Assembly (NCBI GenBank): GCA_041390865.1
Contig: JAWKPC010000013.1
Span: 79,216 to 143,215, forward strand
Origin: JAUIIK01 sp041390865
GTDB taxonomy: Bacteria > Chloroflexota > Chloroflexia > Thermomicrobiales > CFX8
Direction: 5' to 3'
Length of the DNA stretch: 64,000 nucleotides
Shown here: piece by piece, positions 18,315 through 27,131 of the stretch
How positions within the stretch are numbered: position 1 is the stretch's first letter
Layout: each line of letters opens with the position of its first letter
Notes under the pieces: model-generated
What the model saw: only the letters and a program-made list of their open reading frames with translations
Told to the model about the DNA's origin: nothing
Databases searched by the model: none
Translations under genes and position numbers: made by a program

Positions 18315-19265
18315 ATGAGCGAAATTTCCGGACGGACGGAAGCCACCAGCCAGGCCCAGGAAGTGCAGGAAAGCCGCGGTATGGCCGCGCTTTCCCATCA
18401 CGTGCAAAGCCGATCCTATCTCTCGATGGCCTGGCGGCAGTTCCGGCGGAACAAGATGGCGATGGTCGGGCTCTTCGTCCTCATCCTGATGATCATCATG
18501 GCACTCGGCGCCGGCGTCATCGCAAGCCAGGTCACCAACCATGAGCCGCAGGAACAATCACTCCTTGACGCCTATGCCGGCATCGGCGAGAGCGGCTACC
18601 TGCTGGGAGCGGACAACCTCGGCCGCGACACCGCTACCAGACTCGTCTATGGCGCGCGGGTGAGTCTCGGTGTCGCAGGACTGGCAATCGTCTTCGCCGT
18701 CACGATCGGCGCGACGGTCGGGCTCATGGCCGGCTTCTACGGCGGCTGGGTCGACAGCGTCCTGATGCGCTTCGTGGATATTCTGCTGTCCATTCCGGTG
18801 CTGTTCCTGCTGCTGCTCATTACGACGCTCTGGCGCGTCGGTCCGGTTCTCCTTGCCCTTGTCATCGCGGCCGTGTCCTGGGTCACGTTGTCGCGGCTCG
18901 TCCGGGGCGAGGTTATCTCGGTCAAGAACCGCGAATACGTCGAGGCGGCGCGGGTGATCGGCGTTGGCGACTTCCGGATCATCTGGCGGCACATTCTGCC
19001 GAACGTCGCCCCGGTCATGATCGTCTGGGCATCGTTGACCGTCCCGGCCCTGATCCTCGTCGAAGCCGCGTTGAGCTACCTCGGGCTCGGAGTCCAGCCA
19101 CCGACGCCATCCTGGGGCAACATGCTCTCCGGAGCCCGGCTGGTCTGGGCGCACTCGGTCGTGCTGGTGATCCTGCCTGGACTCGCGATCTATATCACGG
19201 TGTTCGCGATCAACCTGATGGGCAATGGCCTCCGGGATGCCCTGGATCCCCGGCTGACCAACTAG
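18315..19265 (+). CDS. ABC transporter permease, DppC/OppC family
   Basis: 316 residues; ATG 18315 follows an AGGAG site. The N-terminal OppC segment SMAWRQFRRNKMAMVGLFVL leads into the first helix, then YLLGADNLGRDTATRLVYGA (the conserved LGTDxxGRD motif with N for T), VSLGVAGLAIVF and the EAA loop SRLVRGEVISVKNREYVEAA. The end ALDPRLTN matches the family. It pairs with the preceding DppB-like permease. It is the last gene of the transporter unit in this window. Confidence 0.93.
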   Translation: MSEISGRTEATSQAQEVQESRGMAALSHHVQSRSYLSMAWRQFRRNKMAMVGLFVLILMIIMALGAGVIASQVTNHEPQEQSLLDAYAGIGESGYLLGADNLGRDTATRLVYGARVSLGVAGLAIVFAVTIGATVGLMAGFYGGWVDSVLMRFVDILLSIPVLFLLLLITTLWRVGPVLLALVIAAVSWVTLSRLVRGEVISVKNREYVEAARVIGVGDFRIIWRHILPNVAPVMIVWASLTVPALILVEAALSYLGLGVQPPTPSWGNMLSGARLVWAHSVVLVILPGLAIYITVFAINLMGNGLRDALDPRLTN

Positions 19266-19413
19266 GGGATTATCTGGACGCGGTTCGAGACAATACCTCG
19301 TGCTGGATAGTCACCGAGCAAGTGGCCGGCACCAAGCATGGTGATGATGGCGCGACCCTGCCGCCGGTCCAACGCGCAACATGACCGGATCTGCCCGATC
19401 CCTGAGTCGATCG

Positions 19414-19821
19414 CTACGCCGCCACCTCCAGCTGTGACGTGCAACTCGGGCAGCGGCTTGCTTTGAGAGGAATGTCGGACAAGCAGTACGGACAGCTTTT
19501 CGTCGTAACCGGCGCCGCTTCCTCCCGTTTCCGGATCTCGTTGTAGCCCTGGATCACGAGAAACAGAACAATAGCGATCAACATGAAGTTGAGCACAACG
19601 GTAATGAAGTTACCGTAGAGCACTTGCGCCCCGCCAATCTCAAATGTCAGCGCCGCGAACGTCTTGTCGCTGACAATCGCGCCGATAATCGGCATGAAGA
19701 TATCGTTGACCAGCGAGGTTACAACGGCGGTGAATGAGACGCCGAGGATGAACGCCACCGCTAGTTGAACGAGATTCCCACCGATCGCGAAATCCTTGAA
19801 ATCCTGCCAGATCTTCTCCAT
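19414..19821 (-). CDS. mscL: large-conductance mechanosensitive channel MscL with zinc-ribbon-like C-terminal tail
   Basis: 135 residues, ATG 19821. The N-terminus WQDFKDFAIGGNLVQLAVAF followed by ILGVSFTAVVTSLVNDIFMP is the MscL S1 helix and TM1; YGNFITVVLNFMLIAIVLFL is TM2. The channel opens under membrane tension to release solutes in hypo-osmotic shock. In place of the usual short helical bundle alone, the C-terminus carries CPYC (about residue 109) and CPSC (about residue 124) in TKSCPYCLSDIPLKASRCPS, a double-CxxC zinc ribbon. The gene is on the opposite strand to the ABC permease and converges with it. Confidence 0.93.
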   Translation of the reverse strand: MEKIWQDFKDFAIGGNLVQLAVAFILGVSFTAVVTSLVNDIFMPIIGAIVSDKTFAALTFEIGGAQVLYGNFITVVLNFMLIAIVLFLVIQGYNEIRKREEAAPVTTKSCPYCLSDIPLKASRCPSCTSQLEVAA

Positions 19822-19848
19822 CGTGCCCCGATCCTCCCAATGCAGCCG

Positions 19849-20292
19849 CTAGGGACGCAACGCCACACACTCATCTGCTAGTACGTTCCCGATAACGTTG
19901 ATCGTATGCGATCTACCGAGACTGTCAATAAGCCCTTCGACGGTATAGTCGTGCCAGAGGCTGGCGCCGGGCTCGGGCCGGCCACCGACGACAAGCGTCG
20001 AAATGCCGGACAGCAGGATCGCGCCGCAGCACATCGGGCACGGCTCGAACGTCGTGTAGAGCGTGCAGCCCTCGAAATTCTCCGTCTCCAGGGCCGCCCC
20101 CGCTTCCCGCAAGGCGACGGTCTCGGCATGGGCTGTCACGTCGTGGTTCGTCGACACCAGATTGCGCCCGCGAGCGATGACCTCGCCATCGCGAACGACA
20201 ATCGAGCCGACGGCGCTGTTGCCCTCTTCGCGTGAGCGCACGGCCTCTTCGATGGCGATCCGCATGAACGCTTCATGATCCCGAGTAGTCAT
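19849..20292 (-). CDS. nucleoside deaminase (cytidine/deoxycytidylate deaminase fold, guanine-deaminase/TadA-like)
   Basis: 147 residues from ATG 20292, chosen because GGAGGGTGGAGCG precedes it. Zinc motifs: VTAHAETVALREAG (HAE) and YTTFEPCPMCCGAI (PCxxC). Length and the single-domain layout fit the CMP/dCMP deaminase superfamily that includes tRNA adenosine deaminase, guanine deaminase and yeast-type cytosine deaminase. The C-terminal stretch (PGASLWHDYTVEGLIDSLG) is unlike TadA and closer to free-base or nucleoside deaminases. It hydrolytically removes an amino group from a purine or pyrimidine; the base is not settled. Confidence 0.85.
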   Translation of the reverse strand: MTTRDHEAFMRIAIEEAVRSREEGNSAVGSIVVRDGEVIARGRNLVSTNHDVTAHAETVALREAGAALETENFEGCTLYTTFEPCPMCCGAILLSGISTLVVGGRPEPGASLWHDYTVEGLIDSLGRSHTINVIGNVLADECVALRP

Positions 20293-20446
20293 CGCTCCAC
20301 CCTCCATTGCCATTTGCCAGCCAAACCGGGATATCAGGATTGTAGACGGGCAGGGCCGTTGTCCGGTACTCCGGGGTATGTGAAGGGAAGACGCATGAAC
20401 TTACGCTGAGGAAGGAATCGATCTGCCGTCTGCAGGAGCCGAACCG

Positions 20447-21298
20447 ATGCGATTCAACCTTCCAGCGCTCATCATCACGATCGCTGCTCTCGTCGCGTCG
20501 TGCAGTTCCGGGAACCTCGGCGGCAGCAAGCCGACCGCGACCTGGGACGAGGTTGTCAAGACGCGCGTTGCCCAGCGCAACAACCAGCCGACCCGGACAC
20601 CGATCCCAACATCGACGCCATTCGAACGGAAGACGCCGACGATCGTTGCGACGGCGGGGGCCAGCCCAACGCCGCACCCGACGTTCACGCCAGAACCAAC
20701 CCCGATCCCCAACCCGATCAGCGCCAGCCTCGCTCCGGTCTTGCTGGCGACCGAAGATCTACCCACCGGTTGGCGAGTGAGCCGGGAAGTGATCGAGGTC
20801 GCGCTGACCGACACCGACAGCATCTGCGGGGTCAACGTTCAGGATCCTGCCGTCGCGGAGCTGGCCGGCAACTACGAAGCTAGCGTCGTCGGCCCTTACG
20901 CCCTGCAATCACTGTCTCTGTACGACGGCCCGGAGAACGCGGCGGCAGTCATCTCTCAGCTCCGGGTCGCCTACGGCAGCTGCCCATCCACCGGCTATGA
21001 ATACGAGGATGGGACCTGGGGCTTCATCTCGCCAGTCGCGTACCCGGCCGTTGGCGATGAGTCCTTCGCCATCCGGGTCGGGATCGGCGTCGAAGATTTC
21101 ACATTCGAGATCGACATGGTCGTCTTTCGCGTCGATGAAGTCATCGCGACGGTCATGCTCGAGGACACGGCCGCCCAGGTCGCCGGGACGGAAACGGACC
21201 CTGCACTGTTGGAGCAGATCATCCGGAGCGCCGAGGCCCGGATCATCAACCAGGCCGAGCTGATCGACGGCATCGACGTGCCATCACAGACGATCTAA
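20447..21298 (+). CDS. secreted lipoprotein with Thr/Pro-rich linker, function unknown
   Basis: 283 residues, ATG 20447. The signal MRFNLPALIITIAALVASCS has a lipobox-like VASC, followed by a Thr/Pro-rich spacer (TPIPTSTPFERKTPTIVATA...TPHPTFTPEPTPIPNP) typical of Chloroflexota surface proteins. The globular part begins LATEDLPTGWRVSREV and includes GPYALQSLSLYDGPENAAAV and VGDESFAIRVGIGVEDFTFE. That pattern resembles sensor-like extracellular domains of the PknH/LpqN type, but I cannot assign it. It has its own upstream region and no obvious operon partner. Confidence 0.75.
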   Translation: MRFNLPALIITIAALVASCSSGNLGGSKPTATWDEVVKTRVAQRNNQPTRTPIPTSTPFERKTPTIVATAGASPTPHPTFTPEPTPIPNPISASLAPVLLATEDLPTGWRVSREVIEVALTDTDSICGVNVQDPAVAELAGNYEASVVGPYALQSLSLYDGPENAAAVISQLRVAYGSCPSTGYEYEDGTWGFISPVAYPAVGDESFAIRVGIGVEDFTFEIDMVVFRVDEVIATVMLEDTAAQVAGTETDPALLEQIIRSAEARIINQAELIDGIDVPSQTI

Positions 21299-21538
21299 AT
21301 CGCCATCTCTCCCGATCCATTCTGGTACCGTCACGTTGCTGCTCGTGAAGCTGTCAGTAGAAGGACAACTTCGTGCCTCCGTGCTGGGTGGTGGAATGCT
21401 CGTTCGCGAGGCTCGGTTGCGTCCGACGGACGGCGCAAGACCAACGCGTGCCTGGCGGGCTCATATCGGGCGGCCCTTTCCACCTCGATGCACCGCGCTT
21501 CATCCACCGTTCACTCGGGCCGGAGTTTATAGCACGTC

Positions 21539-21958
21539 CTAGCTAACCCGGATAACTGGCTGGCGGAGCGGAGTCTCCCACGAGCCGCCTTGGGGCCTGC
21601 ATTCGATCGTCTCATTGAACTCGCGGTATTCGTCCGCCGACGGCAGGCGGTCGGGGAACTCGGTGTGATCGAGCGTCATCTCGAACGCGCCGAACTGATC
21701 CGCCGTCGCCTGGCCGACGAGCGGTTTGCCCTCGGTTGTCAGGCGACACTCGACCGTCGCGCCGCTCGTCGCAGCCCCGCGATCTCCCTGCATCGTCGCC
21801 AGAATCGGCCCTTCAGCCGAATAGGTCACAGACAGCTGCAACACCCGGTCATCCAGCTTCGCGCCGCCGCCACAGGCGGCGAGGAGCGTGAAGGCCAGTG
21901 CGGTGATAGCGCAAAGTTGAAGTGGTCTCAGAGGGACATCATCAATCAACGTAATCAC
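21539..21958 (-). CDS. small secreted lipoprotein, unknown function
   Basis: The lipoprotein signal PLRPLQLCAITALAFTLLAA precedes a cysteine (LLAACGGG). The likely start is GTG 21958 (VITLIDDVPL); an ATG at 22129 is too far upstream and would hide the signal. The mature part is about 110 residues with an Ig-like or carboxypeptidase-regulatory feel (VTYSAEGPILATMQGDRGAA, GQATADQFGAFEMTLDHTEF), ending in a Cys-containing segment. The divergent DMT transporter starts 68 bases away. No family assigned. Confidence 0.6.
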   Translation of the reverse strand: MITLIDDVPLRPLQLCAITALAFTLLAACGGGAKLDDRVLQLSVTYSAEGPILATMQGDRGAATSGATVECRLTTEGKPLVGQATADQFGAFEMTLDHTEFPDRLPSADEYREFNETIECRPQGGSWETPLRQPVIRVS

Positions 21959-22025
21959 GGCTGAACGGCAGGTACAATCCACGGGCTTCGTGTAGCGCCG
22001 TTGGAGAGCACTGTCAGGATCATAC

Positions 22026-22991
22026 GTGGACACGGACGGTAGATTCCAGAATCTCGGGTCGAACCTGGCGTTGCTGGCCATCGCCGCGATCTGGGGCGGC
22101 AACTTCGTCGGCATGAAACACCTGATCAACGAAGTCGGCGCGCTGAAGGTCCTGCTGCTGAGGGTCTATATCGCCGCGATCGTTTTCGCCGGGGTTCTCC
22201 TGCTTCGACGAGGCCATATCCCGCGCTTCAACCGCCAGGAGTGGAAGCTGCTGACGCTGGTCGGGTTCTTCGGCGTCGTCACCAACCAGCTCTTCGTCAG
22301 CTACGGCACGAGCTACCTCAGCGCCGCCGTCGCCAGCATGATCGCGACCAGCACGCCCGTCTTCATGGCAATTCTCAGCCGCGTCCTGCTCGGCGAACGG
22401 CTCGGGGCGCGGAAGCTGACCGGCATCTCGCTCGCATTCACCGGGTTCGTGATCGTCCTGTTCTACGGCTCCGGACAGGCGGAGTTCTCGGTCACGAACG
22501 CACTCGGCGTCTTCATCACCGCCCTCGCACCGCTCAGCTGGACGACCTCGACGCTGATCTCGACCCGGCTGATGCTGCGCCACGATCCAACGATCATCAC
22601 CGGCATCTCGACGGTTATCGGCGGCGTGACGCTCCTGCCGGTGCTCGTCACTCAATCATCCCTTTTCACCGACGTGCAATCGTTCGGCATGACCGAGTGG
22701 GCCGCCGCGTTCGTCACCAGCGTCCTCTCAGTCGTCGTCGCTTACACGGTCTGGTATCGCGCTCTGCGCCATCTTGAACCCACCCAGATCGCGGTGTACG
22801 TCTACCTCGTGCCGTTCTTTGGTGTAATCTTTGCCTGGATACTATTGGACGAGCCAATCACGAAATTTGTTGTGCTCGGTGGGATGACCATCCTGAGCGG
22901 CGTGGCCCTGACCAACACGGCTCGCCGCAAGACCGCTGTGCCGGCCGCACAGCTGAGAGAATCACAGCAAGCTTCGCCGGTCGTCGATTGA
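22026..22991 (+). CDS. EamA/DMT family transporter
   Basis: 321 residues with ten predicted helices in two EamA halves. The first half begins LALLAIAAIWGGNFVGMKHL, a standard EamA opening (WGxxF), and includes YLSAAVASMIATSTPVFMAI. The second half repeats this with PTQIAVYVYLVPFFGVIFAW and LDEPITKFVVLGGMTILSGV. The family exports metabolites such as amino acids or purines. Substrate unknown. The TGG-rich C-tail ends in a short polar extension. Confidence 0.9.
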   Translation: MDTDGRFQNLGSNLALLAIAAIWGGNFVGMKHLINEVGALKVLLLRVYIAAIVFAGVLLLRRGHIPRFNRQEWKLLTLVGFFGVVTNQLFVSYGTSYLSAAVASMIATSTPVFMAILSRVLLGERLGARKLTGISLAFTGFVIVLFYGSGQAEFSVTNALGVFITALAPLSWTTSTLISTRLMLRHDPTIITGISTVIGGVTLLPVLVTQSSLFTDVQSFGMTEWAAAFVTSVLSVVVAYTVWYRALRHLEPTQIAVYVYLVPFFGVIFAWILLDEPITKFVVLGGMTILSGVALTNTARRKTAVPAAQLRESQQASPVVD

Positions 22992-23036
22992 AATACGAGA
23001 CTTTCGGGCGCCGACGCCCGGTCAAGAGTGAGGGAA

Positions 23037-24848
23037 ATGTACGTGGCCGACCTGCAGAAGACGTTGCCCAGGAGTGAAGTCCCGACCGATCATCTCTGGG
23101 CAATCGACACCGTCTACGCATCGGTGGACGACTGGAACGATGACTACTCCCGCATCAGCGACAAGATCGGCAATCTCGACGAGCGCAGGGGTACCCTGGC
23201 CGCGTCCGCCCGGGCGATGTACGACACTCTCCAGATGCGGGATGACCTCTACGCCGACGTCGATCGGCTGGCGACGTTCGCCTTCCTGCGGCAATCGGAA
23301 GATGCCGCGAACATGACGTTCAGCGAGCTAGCCGACCGCGCCTCGTCCATCTGGTCCCGCACTCAGGCCGCCGCCGCCTTCATCGAGCCGGAGCTGCTCG
23401 AGATCCCGCGGGAAGCGATCAACCAGTTCATGGAGGACCTCCCGGAACTTCAGCAATACCGGCACTATTTCGACGCCATCGACCTGCGCCGGGAGCACAC
23501 ACGATCGGCGGAGGTCGAAGAACTCCTGGCCCGAGCCTCCGAGATTACCCGGTCATTCTCGAGCATCCGCGGCGCGCTGGAGAACGCAGACCTCGACCTC
23601 GGGCAGATCGAGGACGCCCGGGGGAACACCCACCAGCTGAGCCAGGGCAACCTCGGAATCTTCCTTCAGAGCCCGGACCGGGCGACCCGCGAGGCCGCCT
23701 GGAAAACCAGCGCCGACGCCTATCTCAGCGTCCGCAACTCGATGGCCGGGTCGCTCAACGGATCATTCAAGAGCGACGTCTTCTATGCCCGCAGCCGGAA
23801 CTATGACACCGCCCTCCAGGCGGCCCTCGAACCGGAAAACATCCCGGCAGCCGTCCTCCACAACTTGCTGGACACCGTCGACCGCAACATGCCGACCTGG
23901 CGCCGGTACTTCCAGGTCCGGCGGCGGATTCTCGGTCTCGACGAGATGCACGAATGGGATATCACCGCGCCGCTCGTCGAGGAGTCGACGGCGATCTCCT
24001 GGGAGCGCGGCAACGAGATGATTGCCGAGGCGCTCGAACCACTGGGTGGGGAGTACGTCGACATCCTCCGGAGCGGCGCGACGGATCGCTGGGTAGACAG
24101 GGCCGCCAACACCGGCAAGCATGGCGGGGCGTTCAGCGGCGGTTCACCCGGGACATTTCCGTTCATCAGCATGACCTACACCGACGACTTCCAGAGCGTA
24201 AGCACATTGGCCCACGAGTACGGCCATTCGATGCACTCCTACTATGCCTGGCAAACTCAGCCGCACGTCTATACCGACTACGGCATGATGGTCGCCGAGA
24301 CGGCATCGAACATGCACCAGGCCCTGATGGGCAAGAAGCTGCTCGGTGAGGTCGAGGACCCCGCATTCCTGATCGAGATCATCGAAGAGCGCATGAGCAA
24401 TCACCTGCGCTACTTCTTCACGATGCCGATCCTGGCTCGTTTCGAGCTGGAGTGCCACACGATCATCGAGAACGGCGGCGCGTTGACCGCCGACAGCATG
24501 TCGTCGCTGCTGGCCGACATCTATGAGAAGGCCTATGGCGGCGAGGTCGTCGTCGACCGGGAGCGGATGGGCATCACCTGGGCGCGTTTCCCGCATCTCT
24601 ACCAGGCCTATTACGTCTTCAACTACGCGATCGGCATCTCGGCCGCGGCTGAACTCTCGAACCAGGTGCTCTCCGAAGGCCAGCCGGCCGCCGAGCGTTA
24701 CCTCGACTTCCTGAGAGCAGGCGCGAGCAAGTTCGAGATCGACGCCCTTCGCGACGCCGGAGTTGACATGACCGACCCGGCCCCGGTCCAGGCAGCCTTC
24801 GACATCCTCGCCGAATACGTCGACCGCCTCGACGAACTGAGCCGCTAG
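23037..24848 (+). CDS. pepF: oligoendopeptidase F (M3 family metallopeptidase)
   Basis: 603 residues using ATG 23037 (GAGGGAA upstream) rather than the GTG three codons earlier. The M3 zinc site is VSTLAHEYGHSMHSYYAWQT (HExxH, about residue 386), with the third ligand probably in MVAETASNMHQ. GGAFSGGSPGTFPFISMTYT and YQAYYVFNYAIGISAAAELS are further conserved segments of PepF. It cleaves short peptides in the cytoplasm. It stands alone, and the hairpin at 24857-24884 ends the unit. Confidence 0.93.
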   Translation: MYVADLQKTLPRSEVPTDHLWAIDTVYASVDDWNDDYSRISDKIGNLDERRGTLAASARAMYDTLQMRDDLYADVDRLATFAFLRQSEDAANMTFSELADRASSIWSRTQAAAAFIEPELLEIPREAINQFMEDLPELQQYRHYFDAIDLRREHTRSAEVEELLARASEITRSFSSIRGALENADLDLGQIEDARGNTHQLSQGNLGIFLQSPDRATREAAWKTSADAYLSVRNSMAGSLNGSFKSDVFYARSRNYDTALQAALEPENIPAAVLHNLLDTVDRNMPTWRRYFQVRRRILGLDEMHEWDITAPLVEESTAISWERGNEMIAEALEPLGGEYVDILRSGATDRWVDRAANTGKHGGAFSGGSPGTFPFISMTYTDDFQSVSTLAHEYGHSMHSYYAWQTQPHVYTDYGMMVAETASNMHQALMGKKLLGEVEDPAFLIEIIEERMSNHLRYFFTMPILARFELECHTIIENGGALTADSMSSLLADIYEKAYGGEVVVDRERMGITWARFPHLYQAYYVFNYAIGISAAAELSNQVLSEGQPAAERYLDFLRAGASKFEIDALRDAGVDMTDPAPVQAAFDILAEYVDRLDELSR

Positions 24849-24856
24849 CAATCGAA

Positions 24857-24884
24857 CCCCGGCCCGCAGTGTTCCGGGCCGGGG
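24857..24884 (+). terminator. hairpin after the oligoendopeptidase gene
   Basis: A 10-base-pair stem (24857-24866 with 24875-24884, arm CCCCGGCCCG) lies 9 bases after the stop and is followed by CTTGTTCC. It is a plausible intrinsic terminator with a weak T run. Confidence 0.6.
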
Positions 24885-25076
24885 CTTGTTCCGACAGTGC
24901 CAGCCCGTTCCCCGGTAGCCACAAGCGGAGCGAAAGCCCGGTCGAGCTACCGTACCCGGCAAATCGGAACGCCATCCCTTGCGTCATTGTGACCGGAGCG
25001 CGGTCGCGACCACCATTCCGTGGATATGGATCGCGCCGTCGTCAAACCTCTGTGCAGACAGCCCGGTATTGAAACA

Positions 25077-25099
25077 GAGACGCGCCGGCGGCGCGTCTC
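25077..25099. repeat. REP-like palindrome of the GAGACGCGCC type
   Basis: GAGACGCGCC at 25077-25086 and its exact complement at 25090-25099 flank a three-base loop. It belongs with the inverted pair near 36370-36461, which uses the same AGACGYGCC core. It lies in the 350-base gap between the peptidase and the convergent CDF transporter; apart from this palindrome and the hairpin at 24857 that gap shows no gene. Confidence 0.65.
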
Positions 25100-25208
25100 T
25101 ACGGCACATGCATGGTCGTGGCGTCTCCGGCTGCGTAGGCTCCAGGCAAGCCTGATGAAAGCGACGATTCAGGCCGAGTGACCTTGTGACACATGTTGTG
25201 ACAGACGG

Positions 25209-26174
25209 CTAGTTGACGCGCTCCAGGATGCCGGAGTCGTCTCGGGTGCATTCATACGAGCGGAGCTGGGAGAGGTGGTAGGGCGTCGCCGGTTCGACGT
25301 GGACGACCACGTCGGCGGGGCGTCCGAGCCGGTCCTCGACCGCTTCGGCCACCTCGCTGGCGATCTCATGTCCGGTGGCAACCGAGAGCTGCGGGTCGAC
25401 TTGAATGTGGAGATCGACCCAGGCGCGGGACCCGCCGTCCCGGCTGCGGATCGCGTGGGCCCCTTCGACGCCTTCGACGGCAACAGCTGCATCCCGAATA
25501 CGCTCGGCGTTCTCGACTGCGCTATCCGAAAGTGAGGTCGTCGCCTCGCGGACGATTTGCCAGGCACCGTAGGCGATAAAGCCGGCGATGACGAACGTCG
25601 CGACGATGTCAGCCAGGCCGAAGCCCAGCCGGACGAAGACAAACGAGATGAGCACCGATGTGGAAACCAGCACATCGCTCAGCGTGTGGCGAGCGTCCGC
25701 CAACAGGATGGGACTCTCGAGATTCTTCCCCTCACGCCGCTCCCAGATGGTAACGCCGATGTTGATCGCCAGCGTCACCAGCATCACGCCGACCGCTAGC
25801 GGCCCGATGTCCGGCGCACTGCCTCCGAAGATCCGGCCCCAGACCCGATCGACGATCTCGGCCAGCGTGAGCAGCATGAAGGCGGCGATCCCGAGCATCG
25901 CTAGCACCTCGAAGCGGTGATGGCCGTAGGGATGGTCAGGGTCGGCAGGGCGCGCGGCAACAGTGACGCCGATCAGCCCGAGCACGTTCGACGCACCGTC
26001 GAGCAGAGACGCAAATCCGTCGGCGATCATCGCCAGCGATCCAGCCAGGAGTCCGACGCCGAGCTTGGCGACGGCAACCGCGACATTGAGGACGAGGATG
26101 ACCGCCAGCACGAGGCGCACCCGTGCCGTCCGCTCCCTGGTTTCCTCGAATGCAGCGCCTCTGCTTGCCACCAT
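25209..26174 (-). CDS. cation diffusion facilitator (CDF) family transporter
   Basis: 321 residues from ATG 26174 (GAGAGGG upstream); a GTG four codons earlier is possible. TM1/TM2 carry AKLGVGLLAGSLAMIADGFA and SLLDGASNVLGLIGVTVAAR, with the Asp residues of the metal site, then DPDHPYGHHRFEVLAMLGIA, a hallmark CDF motif. The cytoplasmic C-terminal domain has VEGVEGAHAIRSRDGGSRAW and VDLHIQVDPQLSVATGHEIA. It exports a divalent metal (Zn, Fe, Mn or Co) by proton antiport. The metal cannot be fixed from sequence alone. Confidence 0.93.
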   Translation of the reverse strand: MVASRGAAFEETRERTARVRLVLAVILVLNVAVAVAKLGVGLLAGSLAMIADGFASLLDGASNVLGLIGVTVAARPADPDHPYGHHRFEVLAMLGIAAFMLLTLAEIVDRVWGRIFGGSAPDIGPLAVGVMLVTLAINIGVTIWERREGKNLESPILLADARHTLSDVLVSTSVLISFVFVRLGFGLADIVATFVIAGFIAYGAWQIVREATTSLSDSAVENAERIRDAAVAVEGVEGAHAIRSRDGGSRAWVDLHIQVDPQLSVATGHEIASEVAEAVEDRLGRPADVVVHVEPATPYHLSQLRSYECTRDDSGILERVN

Positions 26175-26332
26175 GCACCCTCTCACGCGACAGCGGTCGA
26201 TTCCGCTGACCGTTCAAGTGTATGGGCTGCAGGAACGGGAAGTCACGGGACAATCTCCCGATTAGGACACCACGCCCGGATGGTTCCGGAGCCCTGGTTT
26301 CACAGGTTAGTTTCGGCTAACCAACGGTGTTT

Positions 26333-27106
26333 TCAGCCTGTCTGGAACAGCCAGTCATGGATGAGCGGAGCGACGAGGTCGCTGCGATGGAACGATTCCC
26401 CATGGTCGATGCCCTCCAGACAGACGAACCGGGCGCCCGGGATGGCGTTCGCCGCCGCACGAGAACCCCCGTAGAACGATTCATCTCTATCCCCGGCGAA
26501 GATCATCATTGGCGTGCGGATTTCGCCCAATGCCTCGTCGAATCCGGGATCGTCCCTGGCTGCGATGCTGGACGCGGCCAGCGCCTGGCTATCGTTCCGC
26601 AGAAGCTGTTCGCGATCGCCCGGATCAAGCGGGCCGTTGCGCTGCTCGTGGAAAGGAATCGACCGTTCCCAACCCATCTGGAACATCTCGATCTGCTCGG
26701 TGAACTGCGCCGGATCGCGACGGTACGGGTGCATCGCGCCGACGATGACCGACTCGATGCGGCCACCGTGGTTCAGCGCCAGCTCGTAACCAACCCTTCC
26801 GCCGCGGGAGTAACCGTAGAAGTGTCCCGTCTCAACGCCAACGGCATCGAGCAGCGCGAGTACATCGCCCGCCATCTTCGCGCTGGCATAGGAGTCCGGC
26901 TCATGCGGGCGGTCGCTCTGCTCCATCCCGCGCGGATCGAAGAGGATGAGCCGCATATCCCTGGCCAGAGCGTCGACGTAGCCGGCCTCATACCAGGCGT
27001 CGATATAGCCCATGAAGCCATACTGCATAACAAGCACCGGCCCGGTGCGCCCCTCGACAGCGTAGTGCAAACGCACCCCATCCTCTGGATTCGTGGCAAA
27101 CGGCAT
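26333..27106 (-). CDS. alpha/beta hydrolase
   Basis: 257 residues from ATG 27106. The oxyanion region is VLVMQYGFMGYIDAWYEAGY (HGF-like, with Tyr-Gly in place of His-Gly), the nucleophile elbow is GHFYGYSRGGRVGYELAL (GYSRG), the acid is in MMIFAGDRDESFY and the His in CLEGIDHGESFHRSD. All three catalytic residues are thus visible. The ligand is unknown; the family includes epoxide hydrolases, haloperoxidases and esterases. The gene follows the DUF389 protein on the same strand by about 25 bases. Confidence 0.87.
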   Translation of the reverse strand: MPFATNPEDGVRLHYAVEGRTGPVLVMQYGFMGYIDAWYEAGYVDALARDMRLILFDPRGMEQSDRPHEPDSYASAKMAGDVLALLDAVGVETGHFYGYSRGGRVGYELALNHGGRIESVIVGAMHPYRRDPAQFTEQIEMFQMGWERSIPFHEQRNGPLDPGDREQLLRNDSQALAASSIAARDDPGFDEALGEIRTPMMIFAGDRDESFYGGSRAAANAIPGARFVCLEGIDHGESFHRSDLVAPLIHDWLFQTG

Positions 27107-27131
27107 GCCTCTCCTTCCCCATCAGCTGGCG

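Noticed and set aside
21299..21538. Small plus-strand frame (68 residues, Arg-rich) between two lipoproteins
   Set aside because: It has shadow-like composition and no upstream signals.
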